From a virus: DNA of 47,789 nt. The notes under the pieces are model-generated. The model made no database searches. It was not told the DNA's origin and saw only the letters and a program-made list of their open reading frames with translations. The stretch spans positions 1 through 47,789 of the IMG/VR virus record IMGVR_UViG_3300013093_001722. One strand, given 5' to 3'. The number at the start of each line of letters is the position of its first letter. Position 1 is the first letter of the stretch. The position numbers and the translations under genes are program-made. Positions 16,733 to 24,217 of the stretch are shown here, one piece after another.

Positions 16733-17562
16733 TTAAGGTTGAGGTTTCTTAATTGTTGTTTTTGATTATCGTCTAGTTTTGGTACACGCAATTTAATCTT
16801 AACCAACAGCCGTCCACGTCTTGTTGGATCGTTAAAGTTTGGCATACCATAACCCCCTAAACTCAACACAGCATCGTGCTGGATACCTGCATCAATAACT
16901 GTTTCAAGTTGTTTACCATCTAAACTACTTACAACTACTTTAGCACCTAACAATGCATCAATGGCACTAATTTCTAAATCACGAACAAGGTCATCGCCCT
17001 GGCGTTTAAATGTAGGATGATCTTGTATATGAACATTAAGAAGAATATCACCTTTTGGTGCTGTTTGTATAGAGTCGTCCCCCATACCTGCTAATCGTAA
17101 TGTAGTGCCTTCATGTATACCTTTTGGTATACTGATATTGATAGTACGATCACGTCCACTAGGTAAAGTAATCTGTGCGACTATTTCTTTACCGTAAAAA
17201 GCATCTTCTAATGTAATAGAGGTTTGTAATTGTATTGGGCGATTGCCCATTGGTTGTCTAAATCCAAATATATCTCCAAACGGACTACGTTCAAAGAACT
17301 GTTCAAATCCGCCACCACCTGGACCAAAGTGAAATTGGAATCCGCCTGGGCCGCCTGGGCCAAATTGTGGTTGAGGATTATCGTATTCAGCACGAGCCTG
17401 TGGATCGCTAAGTGTAGCGTAGGCTTCTTGAATTTGTTGGAATTTAGCCTGATCGCCCCCGCGGTCAGGATGATGTTTCATAGCTAACGATCTATAGGCC
17501 TTTTTAATGTCCTCTTCGCTAGCGTTTTTTGGAACTCCGAGTGTTTGGTAAAAGTCAGTCAT
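16729..17562 (-). CDS. dnaJ: J-domain co-chaperone, type II (CbpA-like)
   Basis: Residues 1-65 are a J domain with the HPD tripeptide at 31-33, needed to stimulate Hsp70 ATPase. Residues 68-105 are the Gly/Phe-rich region. From 110 to 270 there is a DnaJ C-terminal substrate-binding domain, with phrases such as [13 protein letters not shown] and [21 protein letters not shown]. There is no Cys-rich zinc finger, so it is the CbpA class. It probably recruits host DnaK, since no phage Hsp70 is seen here. It is the first gene of the dnaJ-def-clpA operon and sits behind a strong sigma-70 promoter; the predicted leader of about 20 bases lacks an obvious ribosome site. Confidence 0.95.
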   Translation of the reverse strand: MTDFYQTLGVPKNASEEDIKKAYRSLAMKHHPDRGGDQAKFQQIQEAYATLSDPQARAEYDNPQPQFGPGGPGGFQFHFGPGGGGFEQFFERSPFGDIFGFRQPMGNRPIQLQTSITLEDAFYGKEIVAQITLPSGRDRTINISIPKGIHEGTTLRLAGMGDDSIQTAPKGDILLNVHIQDHPTFKRQGDDLVRDLEISAIDALLGAKVVVSSLDGKQLETVIDAGIQHDAVLSLGGYGMPNFNDPTRRGRLLVKIKLRVPKLDDNQKQQLRNLNLK

Positions 17563-17570
17563 ATCGTTTA

Positions 17571-17605
17571 AGCAAAAGTAATATAGTAATTATACTACCT
17601 TTGCT
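17571..17605. promoter_or_regulatory. 35-base palindrome over the dnaJ -10 box, candidate operator
   Basis: Two 17-base half-sites around a single central base agree at 14 of 17 positions (outer parts AGCAAA and TTTGCT). The palindrome covers TATAAT and the predicted transcription start, the classic place for a repressor site. Alternatively it could act as an RNA hairpin on read-through transcripts. Confidence 0.6.
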
Positions 17606-17617
17606 CAACGATGTCAA
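17589..17617 (-). promoter_or_regulatory. Perfect sigma-70 promoter of the dnaJ-def-clpA operon
   Basis: TTGACA (17612-17617), 17 bases, TATAAT (17589-17594) on the minus strand. The ATG is 26 bases beyond the -10. The -35 is just upstream of the stop side of the holin-like gene. Confidence 0.9.
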
Positions 17618-17619
17618 GA

Positions 17620-18252
17620 TTAGAATCCGCTACCAAATCCACCTGCTGGTGATGGTGGAGGACCGCTAGTTATTGGAGGCGGTTTGATTGTAGGGTTACT
17701 TGCTGGAGGAATTGGGCTACTTGATGGAGTTGTCGCTGCACCAAAACTACTTGTTGGTGCAGGTGTTGACGGTGATCCAAAACTACTAGATCCACCGAAT
17801 CCGCTTGATGCAGGAGCACTAAAGCCGCCACCCATACTTGAGCCACCAAAGCCACCGCCCATACCACCGCCCATTCCTGAGTTCATGCCGCCCATTCCGC
17901 CACCCATACCACCTGAGTTGCTACCAAAGCCGCCAGCTACGTTGCCTGACATGTTTTGATTATTAGTAATAGTTTGGCTTGTAGCAGTTGGATTGGCCGC
18001 TGTACCTGCTAATTTTTCTTGTGTACGACCAAATGCTGAGATACCTAACACAGCACCCATGGCGATATGGAATAAGCCAGCACCTTGAAGTGTTAGTGGA
18101 TTCCACTGTGTGATAGGTACATGATTATAACCTTGCCATAATGCCCATAGGACTGGGAATACCGCCATGTCTAACAGACATATTAACATGTACATCCAAC
18201 CCATCATTGGACGCCATAGTGTTTGCATCCAGTTATCGTTTTTCTTTGACAT
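17620..18252 (-). CDS. Holin-like membrane protein with Gly/Ser/Pro-rich tail
   Basis: After a short polar start with RPMMGW, residues 17-40 and about 58-75 form two hydrophobic segments (MYMLICLLDMAVFPVLWALW; GAGLFHIAMGAVLGISAF). This head resembles small phage holins of the RP..GW..M..C..D type. The C-terminal 120 residues are a low-complexity Gly/Met/Ser then Pro-rich tail with many GGMGGG units, unusual for a holin. If a holin, it forms inner-membrane lesions that start lysis. Spanins lie 3-4 kb upstream, but no endolysin is seen in the window. The assignment is by topology and motif resemblance only. Confidence 0.6.
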   Translation of the reverse strand: MSKKNDNWMQTLWRPMMGWMYMLICLLDMAVFPVLWALWQGYNHVPITQWNPLTLQGAGLFHIAMGAVLGISAFGRTQEKLAGTAANPTATSQTITNNQNMSGNVAGGFGSNSGGMGGGMGGMNSGMGGGMGGGFGGSSMGGGFSAPASSGFGGSSSFGSPSTPAPTSSFGAATTPSSSPIPPASNPTIKPPPITSGPPPSPAGGFGSGF

Positions 18253-18274
18253 TGTCGCTCCTTGCTGTTTGGTG

Positions 18275-18643
18275 TTATTGTGCTGCGGGAGTGTCTACTA
18301 CTGGCGCTGGAGGTGCAATGATTTGGCTTGCTTGTGTAGCTAAGTCAGCGGCGTGTGCAGCTGCTAACGCTTTAAATTTTGCAGAATCAGCATCTGCGGC
18401 CTGAGCGGCTGCTGTTGCGGCATCTACAGCGACTTGGTGTAAATCACGTGCTTTAGTTAACGCAGCCTGTAAGTCTGCTTTTAATTTGTTAACCAACTCA
18501 TTTGCTGCCAGTGCATCGGCACGTGCAGATTCAAAATCTTTTTTAACATCTGATACAATTAAATTTTCAAATTTTTGAAAATCTTTTACGATAGTACCTT
18601 CAATATCTTTTGCCTTACTAACTGTGTTTGAAAAAAATCCCAT
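18275..18643 (-). CDS. Ala-rich coiled-coil protein
   Basis: The 122-residue protein is predicted to be nearly one continuous helix: residues 15-105 have a heptad-like pattern rich in Ala, Lys, Asp and Leu, with the end Pro/Ala-rich (APPAPVVDTPAAQ). There is no signal peptide, Cys or catalytic motif. It is flanked by the holin-like protein and a DUF4337-like membrane protein, so it may be part of a membrane-associated complex, for example a partner in lysis or in membrane remodelling. The ribosome site is AGGAG just before the ATG. The family is unknown to me. Confidence 0.72.
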   Translation of the reverse strand: MGFFSNTVSKAKDIEGTIVKDFQKFENLIVSDVKKDFESARADALAANELVNKLKADLQAALTKARDLHQVAVDAATAAAQAADADSAKFKALAAAHAADLATQASQIIAPPAPVVDTPAAQ

Positions 18644-18661
18644 TTTACTTCTCCTAAAAGT

Positions 18662-19252
18662 TTAAAACCAAAGAAACAAACCGTTTAGGCTTAATATTAA
18701 ACCTAAACCTGCTACTACAAAACTACTCCAGAACAGTCCCATACTAACAGCAAGGATACTTGCTGAAAGAATAACGATTGCCATTTGGTAAGCGGTTGAC
18801 GCATATCCAATCCACGGGCTACGTGCTTTAGCTTCGTCACGTTCTGCTTCTAGTTTATTTGCTTTTGCTAGTAGCTCTTTCTTGCCTTCTCCCGATTTAG
18901 GATCGCTTTCGTACTTTTCAATCTTTTCAGCCATTTCTGCAGCACGAGCTTTATCACCACTCTTTTGTGCTTCATAAAGATTTTGTTCTGCTAGGCCTTG
19001 TTTTAGACTTTTTGCTTGATAAAAGTTATATATGTCGCTGGCTTTGATTGTGTTGTTCATAATGGTACTAGACAACTTGCCACCGTACCACACGTTAACT
19101 GCTAATAGCAACGCAAACACATTAATAACCATACCTGCTTTATCTTTGATTTTAGCTTCACGTTCTGAACGTGAGCCGACTGGTGGTTTAGGTGCGTCTG
19201 GATCTTTTGGTTGCTTATTAATTAGGTTCAACATTGAATCTAATAATGCCAT
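18662..19252 (-). CDS. DUF4337-like membrane protein
   Basis: This 196-residue protein has a first membrane segment around 41-55 (MVINVFALLLAVNVW), a long charged helical stretch with DIYNFYQAKSLKQ and many Glu/Lys/Ala residues (75-140), and two hydrophobic segments at the C-terminus (about 150-195). This layout, including the FYQAKS.KQ phrase, matches what I recall of the DUF4337 family, which is of unknown function. It should sit in the inner membrane with a large cytoplasmic or periplasmic helix. The neighbours are also membrane or coiled-coil proteins. Confidence 0.78.
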   Translation of the reverse strand: MALLDSMLNLINKQPKDPDAPKPPVGSRSEREAKIKDKAGMVINVFALLLAVNVWYGGKLSSTIMNNTIKASDIYNFYQAKSLKQGLAEQNLYEAQKSGDKARAAEMAEKIEKYESDPKSGEGKKELLAKANKLEAERDEAKARSPWIGYASTAYQMAIVILSASILAVSMGLFWSSFVVAGLGLILSLNGLFLWF

Positions 19253-19268
19253 TTGCAGTTTCTCCTAA

Positions 19269-19466
19269 TTAAGCGTATGTACTACCAGTCTCTGTAGTTT
19301 TTACATGATGAACAATGACGTTATCTTCATTGAATACTTTGGCGCTGCTTGCACCGGAATTGTTAGCAAATTCTACAGCTTCTTCAATTGACTCAAATGC
19401 TTGCTCCGTCCACAAAAGTAGACCATCAACCCAATTATGTAATCTTACACGATGTTTTTTTGACAT
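19269..19466 (-). CDS. Small hypothetical protein
   Basis: I chose the start at 19464-19466 (MSKKHRVRLHNW) because AAGGA lies 7 bases upstream. A longer frame from 19532 adds 22 residues and begins with a TAATG overlap to the upstream glycosyltransferase, so it is also possible. The 65-residue form contains WVDGLLLWTEQAFESIEEAVEFANN and then a strand-rich end with VFNEDNVIVHHVK, like a small alpha/beta domain. I recall similar short proteins in phages but no function. No metal site or membrane segment is present. Confidence 0.65.
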   Translation of the reverse strand: MSKKHRVRLHNWVDGLLLWTEQAFESIEEAVEFANNSGASSAKVFNEDNVIVHHVKTTETGSTYA

Positions 19467-19531
19467 TTCTTTTTCCTTAAAAATTGCAGTAGTGTTCTGC
19501 TTTTTTATTAACTGTCTAATCCAGTTAAACA

Positions 19532-20614
19532 TTATTCTTGAGATTTGAAGTAGTTAACCCAAATCTTTCTTGTTTTGTCAGTGTATTTAGTTAATTTTCG
19601 CTGATGTAACCACACGTTAGCTTGTTTAAAAACTAGGGCGCGGGTCATAGCATGGAAAATCTCATCACTTTCTGTTGGGTTAGCGTTAAAGAAAGAAGCA
19701 CTCCATGGGATTTCTCGTGAGCTTACGATTGGTACACCTTGGCTCATTAGATCAGAACTTACAATATTAAATGTTTCTGAGAAGTTACATTGTAGTCCGA
19801 CATCCATTTCTGCACATAATTCTAGGAATTCTTCTCTTGGACGCCATTCGTGCATTACTAGTTTGTGTCCGTAATCTGCTAGATGTTCGAACATATTTTT
19901 TAGATTGTTTAGTACAGGGCTACCCTGCATTTCTACACGGCCTGCATTAATATGGAACCGTAATTGTTTACCGTGTTGATTGGCATATTTTAGGGCGGCT
20001 ACAGCTTGTATCATGTGATTCTTTAATGGGCGGATTGCACCAAAACATGCAACATCAATCCAATATTGATCACCGCGATATTTGTGAGTAGGTTTTCCTA
20101 CTTTAGTATTGTATGTTTGAGGGTAAAAATTAGGCATGTAAAATACACGCTTGTCTATTTCTTGCTCTGTTAATTTTGTAGTAGTGGACAAATACACTCT
20201 AGCTTCGTTGAGCATACGAGGTGCGTTTACACCAATACTAATTTGAGGGAATTTGATATATTCGCCGATCCAGTCCATCGCCATACCTTCACCTGCTATG
20301 AATGGCATCTCGCTATGTAAGCGTACTATCCATTTAACATCTGGGTGTAGGGGAGTTAGCACAGCAAATTTAGTTGGAACTACCCACAGGGCTTCAATAA
20401 TAACATGGGTAGGTTTATGTAGGGTTACTAGTCTATCAATGCAATTATTATCGATAGCAACTTCAATCGCAGAATCGATGCCTGCTTCTTGAAGCATTTC
20501 GTTCATGAAATTTGCGGAATTGAATAGACCTGTGCTTAATCCCTGTGGACTGTGTTTCACAGGATTGAAATCTTCTCGTCTCTTGAGAATGAATAAAACT
20601 TTTGTTGACGCCAT
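19532..20614 (-). CDS. GT-B type glycosyltransferase
   Basis: The 360-residue protein has the two-domain GT-B layout. The N-terminal half carries VLFILKRRE and an acceptor-type domain. The C-terminal half has a start-of-domain segment VACFGAIRPLKNHMIQAVAAL, then VGLQCNFSETFNIVSSDLMSQGVPIVSS, the nucleotide-sugar binding region of GT4-type enzymes with the acidic E in SETF. It likely moves a sugar from a nucleotide donor to phage DNA, a virion protein or a host surface polymer; the sequence does not say which. A late motif GATAAATA and an AAAGGGG ribosome site precede it, which favours late expression and a virion or surface target. Confidence 0.85.
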   Translation of the reverse strand: MASTKVLFILKRREDFNPVKHSPQGLSTGLFNSANFMNEMLQEAGIDSAIEVAIDNNCIDRLVTLHKPTHVIIEALWVVPTKFAVLTPLHPDVKWIVRLHSEMPFIAGEGMAMDWIGEYIKFPQISIGVNAPRMLNEARVYLSTTTKLTEQEIDKRVFYMPNFYPQTYNTKVGKPTHKYRGDQYWIDVACFGAIRPLKNHMIQAVAALKYANQHGKQLRFHINAGRVEMQGSPVLNNLKNMFEHLADYGHKLVMHEWRPREEFLELCAEMDVGLQCNFSETFNIVSSDLMSQGVPIVSSREIPWSASFFNANPTESDEIFHAMTRALVFKQANVWLHQRKLTKYTDKTRKIWVNYFKSQE

Positions 20615-20619
20615 TTGCT

Positions 20620-20640
20620 AGTTGCCCCTTTAATGCAACT
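20620..20640 (-). promoter_or_regulatory. Hairpin carrying the ribosome site of the glycosyltransferase gene
   Basis: On the minus strand AGTTGC and GCAACT pair around a loop holding AAAGG. A transcript starting at the late promoter (near 20634) would lack the left arm and free the ribosome site, while read-through RNA from upstream could fold and hide it. The T4 late genes that use this strategy are the model; it is inference here. Confidence 0.4.
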
Positions 20641-20647
20641 ATTTATC
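20640..20647 (-). promoter_or_regulatory. Late promoter (GATAAATA)
   Basis: GATAAATA on the minus strand, 25 bases before the glycosyltransferase ATG; predicted leader of about 20 bases with AAAGGGG. Confidence 0.6.
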
Positions 20648-20683
20648 TACATACTTAATAAATCTGATTAAAGTTAGATTATA

Positions 20684-20920
20684 TTATGCGTAGAAACTGA
20701 TTAATTGTGTTATTCCAAAAAATAATGCAGCCTTAACATGATCTGCATTGGCCTGTTCTTGTAACTGTTGAGTATTGATAAGATCTTGCAATACTTCTTT
20801 AGCTTCACTCGTACTCATTTGTCCTGCGCTTACTGCTTGTTGAACTTGTAGTGCGTATTGGGCACGTTCTGCCGCCCATTGGTCACCGCTAGTTGCTACT
20901 TGGTTTAATGTATCGCTCAT
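20684..20920 (-). CDS. Small helical protein with hydrophobic C-terminus
   Basis: The 78-residue product is polar and helical in residues 1-60 (many Gln and Ala), ending with a hydrophobic stretch AALFFGITQLISFYA that could anchor in the membrane. No known motif is seen. It overlaps by one base with the upstream lipoprotein gene and appears to be the last gene of the spanin-lipoprotein operon, which suggests a role at the membrane or in lysis. Note that this is position-based. The 69 bases after it hold the glycosyltransferase promoter and no further gene. Confidence 0.68.
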   Translation of the reverse strand: MSDTLNQVATSGDQWAAERAQYALQVQQAVSAGQMSTSEAKEVLQDLINTQQLQEQANADHVKAALFFGITQLISFYA

Positions 20921-21300
20921 TAGAATCTTCCTTGTACAGTTTTGGCAATAATATCACCCTGTTGTATTAGGATCTTTTTCTTAAGATCGCAATATAACGG
21001 GCTTACTGGACCTGCATTTACTTTATCTTGAAACTCTTTAATAGTAGTAACCATTAACTTGTCTAGTTTTTGCATGTCGTAAGTTGGTTTAGTTTGAGCA
21101 TATAAGTCGTACCACTCAACTTGATTATAAAGCGTTACTAGTTGAGGTTTTAAATCTGCTGTACAATCGATATGTCTAGTTGTTTGTTGAATATCTGTTA
21201 CAATTTTACTTTGATTAGGGTCCCAAAAACTAGGAATTTGTTCTTGTATTGCTGCACACCCTGATAAAAGTAATGCTACCGCTAATAATAATTTTTTCAT
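20920..21300 (-). CDS. Outer-membrane-type lipoprotein
   Basis: The protein begins MKKLLLAVALLLSGCA, a signal peptide with the lipobox LLSGC. Cleavage before C15 and lipid attachment are expected. The mature part (about 110 residues) is polar and helical with two further cysteines (DCTADL, YCDLKK) that might form a disulphide in the periplasm. It follows the lipoprotein spanin gene with an ATGA overlap. A second lipoprotein in a spanin operon could be a superinfection-exclusion or lysis-modifying protein, but the sequence does not prove this. Confidence 0.75.
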   Translation of the reverse strand: MKKLLLAVALLLSGCAAIQEQIPSFWDPNQSKIVTDIQQTTRHIDCTADLKPQLVTLYNQVEWYDLYAQTKPTYDMQKLDKLMVTTIKEFQDKVNAGPVSPLYCDLKKKILIQQGDIIAKTVQGRF

Positions 21301-21572
21301 TTCACAGAATCACTTATTTGTTTTTGAGTATTATACCATTCAATCCACGCATCTACTTTAATTTTACACAAATTATACTGTGTGTAATTATCGCCAACTG
21401 TTGATATTAAGTCACTTAGTTTTTGACTGTCGCGATCTGCAAGTACTAGATCAGGACATGCTTGTTTTAAATCGTCTGGTATAGCCGGAAAATCTAATTT
21501 TGTAACTGGTCTTGTAGTAGCAAGGCACCCGCTTAATAGTATTACAGGAATTAGTAATGCTAGTCTTTTCAT
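21297..21572 (-). CDS. Outer-membrane spanin lipoprotein (Rz1-like)
   Basis: The 91-residue protein starts MKRLALLIPVILLSGC with a clear lipobox (LLSGC); the mature part is about 75 residues with VLADRDSQKL and a C-terminal WIEWYNTQKQISD. In spanin systems the o-spanin is a short lipoprotein in the outer membrane that pairs with an inner-membrane coiled-coil partner to disrupt the outer membrane at the end of lysis. The gene directly follows the i-spanin-like gene with an ATGA overlap, the usual adjacency for two-gene spanins. It implies a host with an outer membrane. Confidence 0.75.
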   Translation of the reverse strand: MKRLALLIPVILLSGCLATTRPVTKLDFPAIPDDLKQACPDLVLADRDSQKLSDLISTVGDNYTQYNLCKIKVDAWIEWYNTQKQISDSVK

Positions 21573-22018
21573 TGTTTGCCACCTTTAGCGACTTCATTTA
21601 GAGCATCAATTGCTGATGCATCTACTTTACAGTCTTTATCTACTTGAACTTGAACTTCTTTAATTCTATCTTTAAAAACAGTTTGTACTTCTTTAACTAC
21701 TTTTACTTTACCTTGAACTGCATTATGTAGATCTTGATTTGCTTGATCTGCTTTAGCTTCTGCAGCTTCTACGTTTGCCTGCATTTCTTCTATTTGTTTT
21801 TGATATATTGCTGTTACTCCAGCACCACCATACATGAATATACCAAACGCTGTAACTAACAAACTAACTGGGCGAATCAAGTACGCCCAAGGCCTAACTT
21901 GTGGTAATGCGCTTAGGAAATGAAATAAGAAAAATACTGCGGTGCCGCCGCCTGCTAGTGCAGGCCATATAATTAACGGAATATTACCTAGAACTAATTG
22001 GACAACCCAACTAAACAT
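21569..22018 (-). CDS. Inner-membrane spanin (Rz-like)
   Basis: I chose the ATG at 22016-22018: AAGGAG lies 8 bases upstream and the ATG overlaps the upstream stop as TAATG. The product of about 149 residues has hydrophobic N-terminal segments (WVVQLVLGNIPLIIWPALAGG and a second around 50-70), then a periplasmic coiled coil (KQIEEMQANVEAAEAKADQA and on) and a C-terminal CKVDASAIDALNEVAKGGKQ, similar to the Cys-ID.LN pattern near the end of many Rz proteins. It should span the periplasm with the lipoprotein partner. The extra membrane segment compared with typical one-pass i-spanins is noteworthy. Confidence 0.72.
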   Translation of the reverse strand: MFSWVVQLVLGNIPLIIWPALAGGGTAVFFLFHFLSALPQVRPWAYLIRPVSLLVTAFGIFMYGGAGVTAIYQKQIEEMQANVEAAEAKADQANQDLHNAVQGKVKVVKEVQTVFKDRIKEVQVQVDKDCKVDASAIDALNEVAKGGKQ

Positions 22019-22779
22019 TACCATTTCTCCTTGGCTAATATTACAGCACGATCACCATTTCTAACTAAAAAATGTCCTTCGATTTTGTTAATATCATAAT
22101 TACCAAGAAATTTGTTTAGGTATACAACTTGACCGCGACTTGCTTCATCTAATTGTAGAGCACCTTTTAGTGCTTCTTTTAAAACAGCGTAATCACCAAT
22201 CGCAACTAATTTTGCATGTAATGTTTCTGAATATGGTTTCTTGAAAGTTAAATTTTTACTTTCATCCATTTCTACATCTGTTGCGCCTTGATCAAAGAAG
22301 TCTGTTACTTCACCTTTATCTTCTGCTGATACTCTTTCTTCGTATTCTACAGAAGTTAGCGGTACTACTGTTGCAAATGTTTCTTCGCTAAAATCATTAC
22401 CGCCGATATCTTTGTACCAACGGAAACGCCAATTTTCTTCACCGCATAAACGACTAATACCATTCATTAGATCTGCGATCTGTTCTGGAGCTTTTTTACT
22501 ACGTTCAATTTCTACAAAGATGCTGTAGTTGCCATCTTTTTCTTCGCCTGAACTGATATCAGCATCTAGTACGAAAGGATAACCTCTTTCAATAAATTCC
22601 ATTAAATCTATTGCTGGTTCTTTATCAGCGGCACGGAAGCGTAGGACAATAATATCTTTGTCATTGCCCATTTTGCTACTATACTGATCTATCGTAAAAA
22701 GGTTATTGATCATGCTTTTTAAATCAGCATGACGAAGACCTTCAGTTAGATTACTGTCCTTGGATTGGTGCTTGTTCAT
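22018..22779 (-). CDS. Conserved T4-like phage protein, function unknown
   Basis: The 253-residue protein includes INNLFTIDQYSSKMGNDKDIIVLRF and AIDLMEFIERGYPFVLDADISSGEE, segments I recall from conserved hypothetical proteins of aquatic T4-like phages. The first half is alpha/beta, followed by an acidic linker and a helical C-terminal part ending in VRNGDRAVILAKEKW. No catalytic motif or membrane segment is visible. It overlaps the preceding gene by 29 bases and the i-spanin gene by a TAATG junction, so all are co-transcribed from the late motif at 23306. A virion or packaging role would fit late expression but is not shown. Confidence 0.78.
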   Translation of the reverse strand: MNKHQSKDSNLTEGLRHADLKSMINNLFTIDQYSSKMGNDKDIIVLRFRAADKEPAIDLMEFIERGYPFVLDADISSGEEKDGNYSIFVEIERSKKAPEQIADLMNGISRLCGEENWRFRWYKDIGGNDFSEETFATVVPLTSVEYEERVSAEDKGEVTDFFDQGATDVEMDESKNLTFKKPYSETLHAKLVAIGDYAVLKEALKGALQLDEASRGQVVYLNKFLGNYDINKIEGHFLVRNGDRAVILAKEKW

Positions 22780-23284
22780 CTGGCATCGCCTCTGTTGCTG
22801 CTGCGTCTGGGGTCATAGCTTGGTTAGGGTTGATATCTATATGATCGCGAACATATTCGCTTGTTTGGCGTTTCTGGCCTTGATAGATATCTTGCATTAA
22901 TTTCTTAGGCATTGTGATTTCTACTACCCAAATTGGGTGAGCATCAATTTTGCCTTTCTTTGTACCTGGGCGGAAATCGCTAGGCTTGTATACTTTACGT
23001 GGAACTAGCAAGTTATGTTTTTGATACTTAACTTGGCATCCGTAATCTAATAATCTAGTGGCACCAACTGGGTCTGGCATATTTTTGTATGGCCACATAA
23101 ATTTACAGCTAACAACGTGTCTGTGAATATCCGGACCTTCAACTAGTTCGCCGTCTTCCCAGTTTTCAAAAACGTACAAATCTAGGTCGTCTAGAACTCT
23201 TTCAAAATCCTTAAGGATCTTAAACGCTGAGTCGTTTGTTGTTAGTGATTCTATGTTTTTTATAATATCTACAATATCGTGCAT
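22751..23284 (-). CDS. Conserved T4-like phage protein, function unknown
   Basis: The 177-residue product has an N-terminal helical region, a central alpha/beta part with VSCKFMWPYKNMPDPVGATRLLDYGC and VYKPSDFRPGTKKGKIDAHPIWVVEI, and an acidic, Ala/Pro-rich disordered tail. I remember the central segment from conserved T4-like phage proteins next to the gene that follows it here, so this is probably a conserved pair acting together. The function is not known to me. CATAAATA lies about 22 bases before the ATG, with AAGAGAG as ribosome site, so it should be late. Confidence 0.78.
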   Translation of the reverse strand: MHDIVDIIKNIESLTTNDSAFKILKDFERVLDDLDLYVFENWEDGELVEGPDIHRHVVSCKFMWPYKNMPDPVGATRLLDYGCQVKYQKHNLLVPRKVYKPSDFRPGTKKGKIDAHPIWVVEITMPKKLMQDIYQGQKRQTSEYVRDHIDINPNQAMTPDAAATEAMPDEQAPIQGQ

Positions 23285-23305
23285 AAGAGCTCTCTTTTGA
23301 CATAA

Positions 23306-23313
23306 TATTTATG
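23306..23313 (-). promoter_or_regulatory. Late promoter (CATAAATA), minus strand
   Basis: CATAAATA upstream of the conserved pair and the spanin operon; expected transcript start near 23300, giving a leader of about 17 bases. Confidence 0.6.
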
Positions 23314-23356
23314 CTGTAAAAAATAATAGCATTTGATATGGATTTTAGAGATTTGA

Positions 23357-23364
23357 TGTAAATA
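23357..23364 (+). promoter_or_regulatory. Possible promoter of phoH (TGTAAATA)
   Basis: TGTAAATA on the plus strand, 32 bases before the TTG start, with AGGAGG (23385-23390) in the leader. A weak sigma-70-like TTGATA (23333-23338) lies upstream, so the class of promoter is unclear. Confidence 0.4.
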
Positions 23365-23384
23365 TCTATGCAGGTCGCTCTTAT

Positions 23385-23390
23385 AGGAGG
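23385..23390 (+). promoter_or_regulatory. Strong ribosome binding site deciding a TTG start for phoH
   Basis: AGGAGG is 6 bases before TTG at 23397-23399. No ATG is suitably placed downstream before the conserved region, so TTG is the likely start codon. Confidence 0.8.
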
Positions 23391-23396
23391 CATAAT

Positions 23397-24146
23397 TTGT
23401 CTAGAGCAAAACGAAGAGAAAGGGTTAATACTAATCCTACTCACAGCAACGACACTTCAAATTTGATTCAAATGAATCAATATCTGCGTAAAAAGCATCA
23501 AGTTAATATTGTTCCACGTAACGTGGCACAAGAAACATACTTGGAACTGCTTAAAAACCCACGAAAATACATAGTTTTTGCAATCGGGCCTGCGGGCACG
23601 GGCAAAACCATGTTGGCGGTGCAGATGGCTATCAAACTATTCAAAGAGGGGGAGATTAGTAAAATAGTGGTTACTAGGCCAGCTGTTAGCGTAGATGAGG
23701 ATCACGGATTCCTACCTGGAACATTAAACCAGAAAATGGAACCATGGACCCGACCAATATTTGACGTGTTTGAGGAGTACTATCATCCAAAAGAAATTGC
23801 AGAAATGCTTGAGGATGGCGTGATTGAAATATCACCGTTAGCGTATATGCGTGGACGCACATTTAAAAATGCGTTTGTGATCGCTGACGAAATGCAAAAC
23901 GCAACACCAAGTCAGATGAAAATGTTATTAACCAGATTGGGCGAAAACTCAAGAATGGTAGTAACAGGGGATTTGAATCAAGCAGACCGTCCAAAGGAGA
24001 ATGGTCTACTAGAATTTTGCAGTCTATACGGCGAAGGAGGTGACTATCGTATGATTGCTATGGCTACGTTTGAGACAAAAGATGTTGAAAGACACCCTGT
24101 TGTAAAAGAAATTTTGAAAATCTATAAGGAAAATAATATCGAATAA
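23397..24146 (+). CDS. phoH: PhoH-like ATPase
   Basis: The 249-residue protein matches phage PhoH: Walker A GPAGTGKTM, then KIVVTRPAVSVDEDHGFLPG, a Walker B-type VIADEMQNATPSQMKMLLTR and VVTGDLNQAD. PhoH is a P-loop NTPase related to RNA helicase-like proteins; it is widespread in marine phages, and its exact function is unsettled. The start is a TTG with a strong AGGAGG site. It is one of only three genes on the plus strand in this window and is divergent from the late spanin operon. A bidirectional terminator follows, separating it from the convergent clamp loader gene. Confidence 0.95.
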   Translation: MSRAKRRERVNTNPTHSNDTSNLIQMNQYLRKKHQVNIVPRNVAQETYLELLKNPRKYIVFAIGPAGTGKTMLAVQMAIKLFKEGEISKIVVTRPAVSVDEDHGFLPGTLNQKMEPWTRPIFDVFEEYYHPKEIAEMLEDGVIEISPLAYMRGRTFKNAFVIADEMQNATPSQMKMLLTRLGENSRMVVTGDLNQADRPKENGLLEFCSLYGEGGDYRMIAMATFETKDVERHPVVKEILKIYKENNIE

Positions 24147-24168
24147 GAACCACTAATTTTATTCAGCA

Positions 24169-24213
24169 AAAACCACATAGTAACCCGACCTGCACGTTAG
24201 ACTATGTGGTTTT
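24169..24213. terminator. Bidirectional intrinsic terminator
   Basis: Thirteen-base arms AAAACCACATAGT (24169-24181) and ACTATGTGGTTTT (24201-24213) enclose a 19-base loop and are flanked by T-rich runs on both strands. It serves phoH (plus) and the clamp loader operon (minus), which converge here. Confidence 0.9.
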
Positions 24214-24217
24214 CTTT

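Noticed and set aside
17670-17959. Open frames on both strands overlapping the Gly-rich tail
   Set aside because: They arise from low-complexity GGN codons and lack conserved features.
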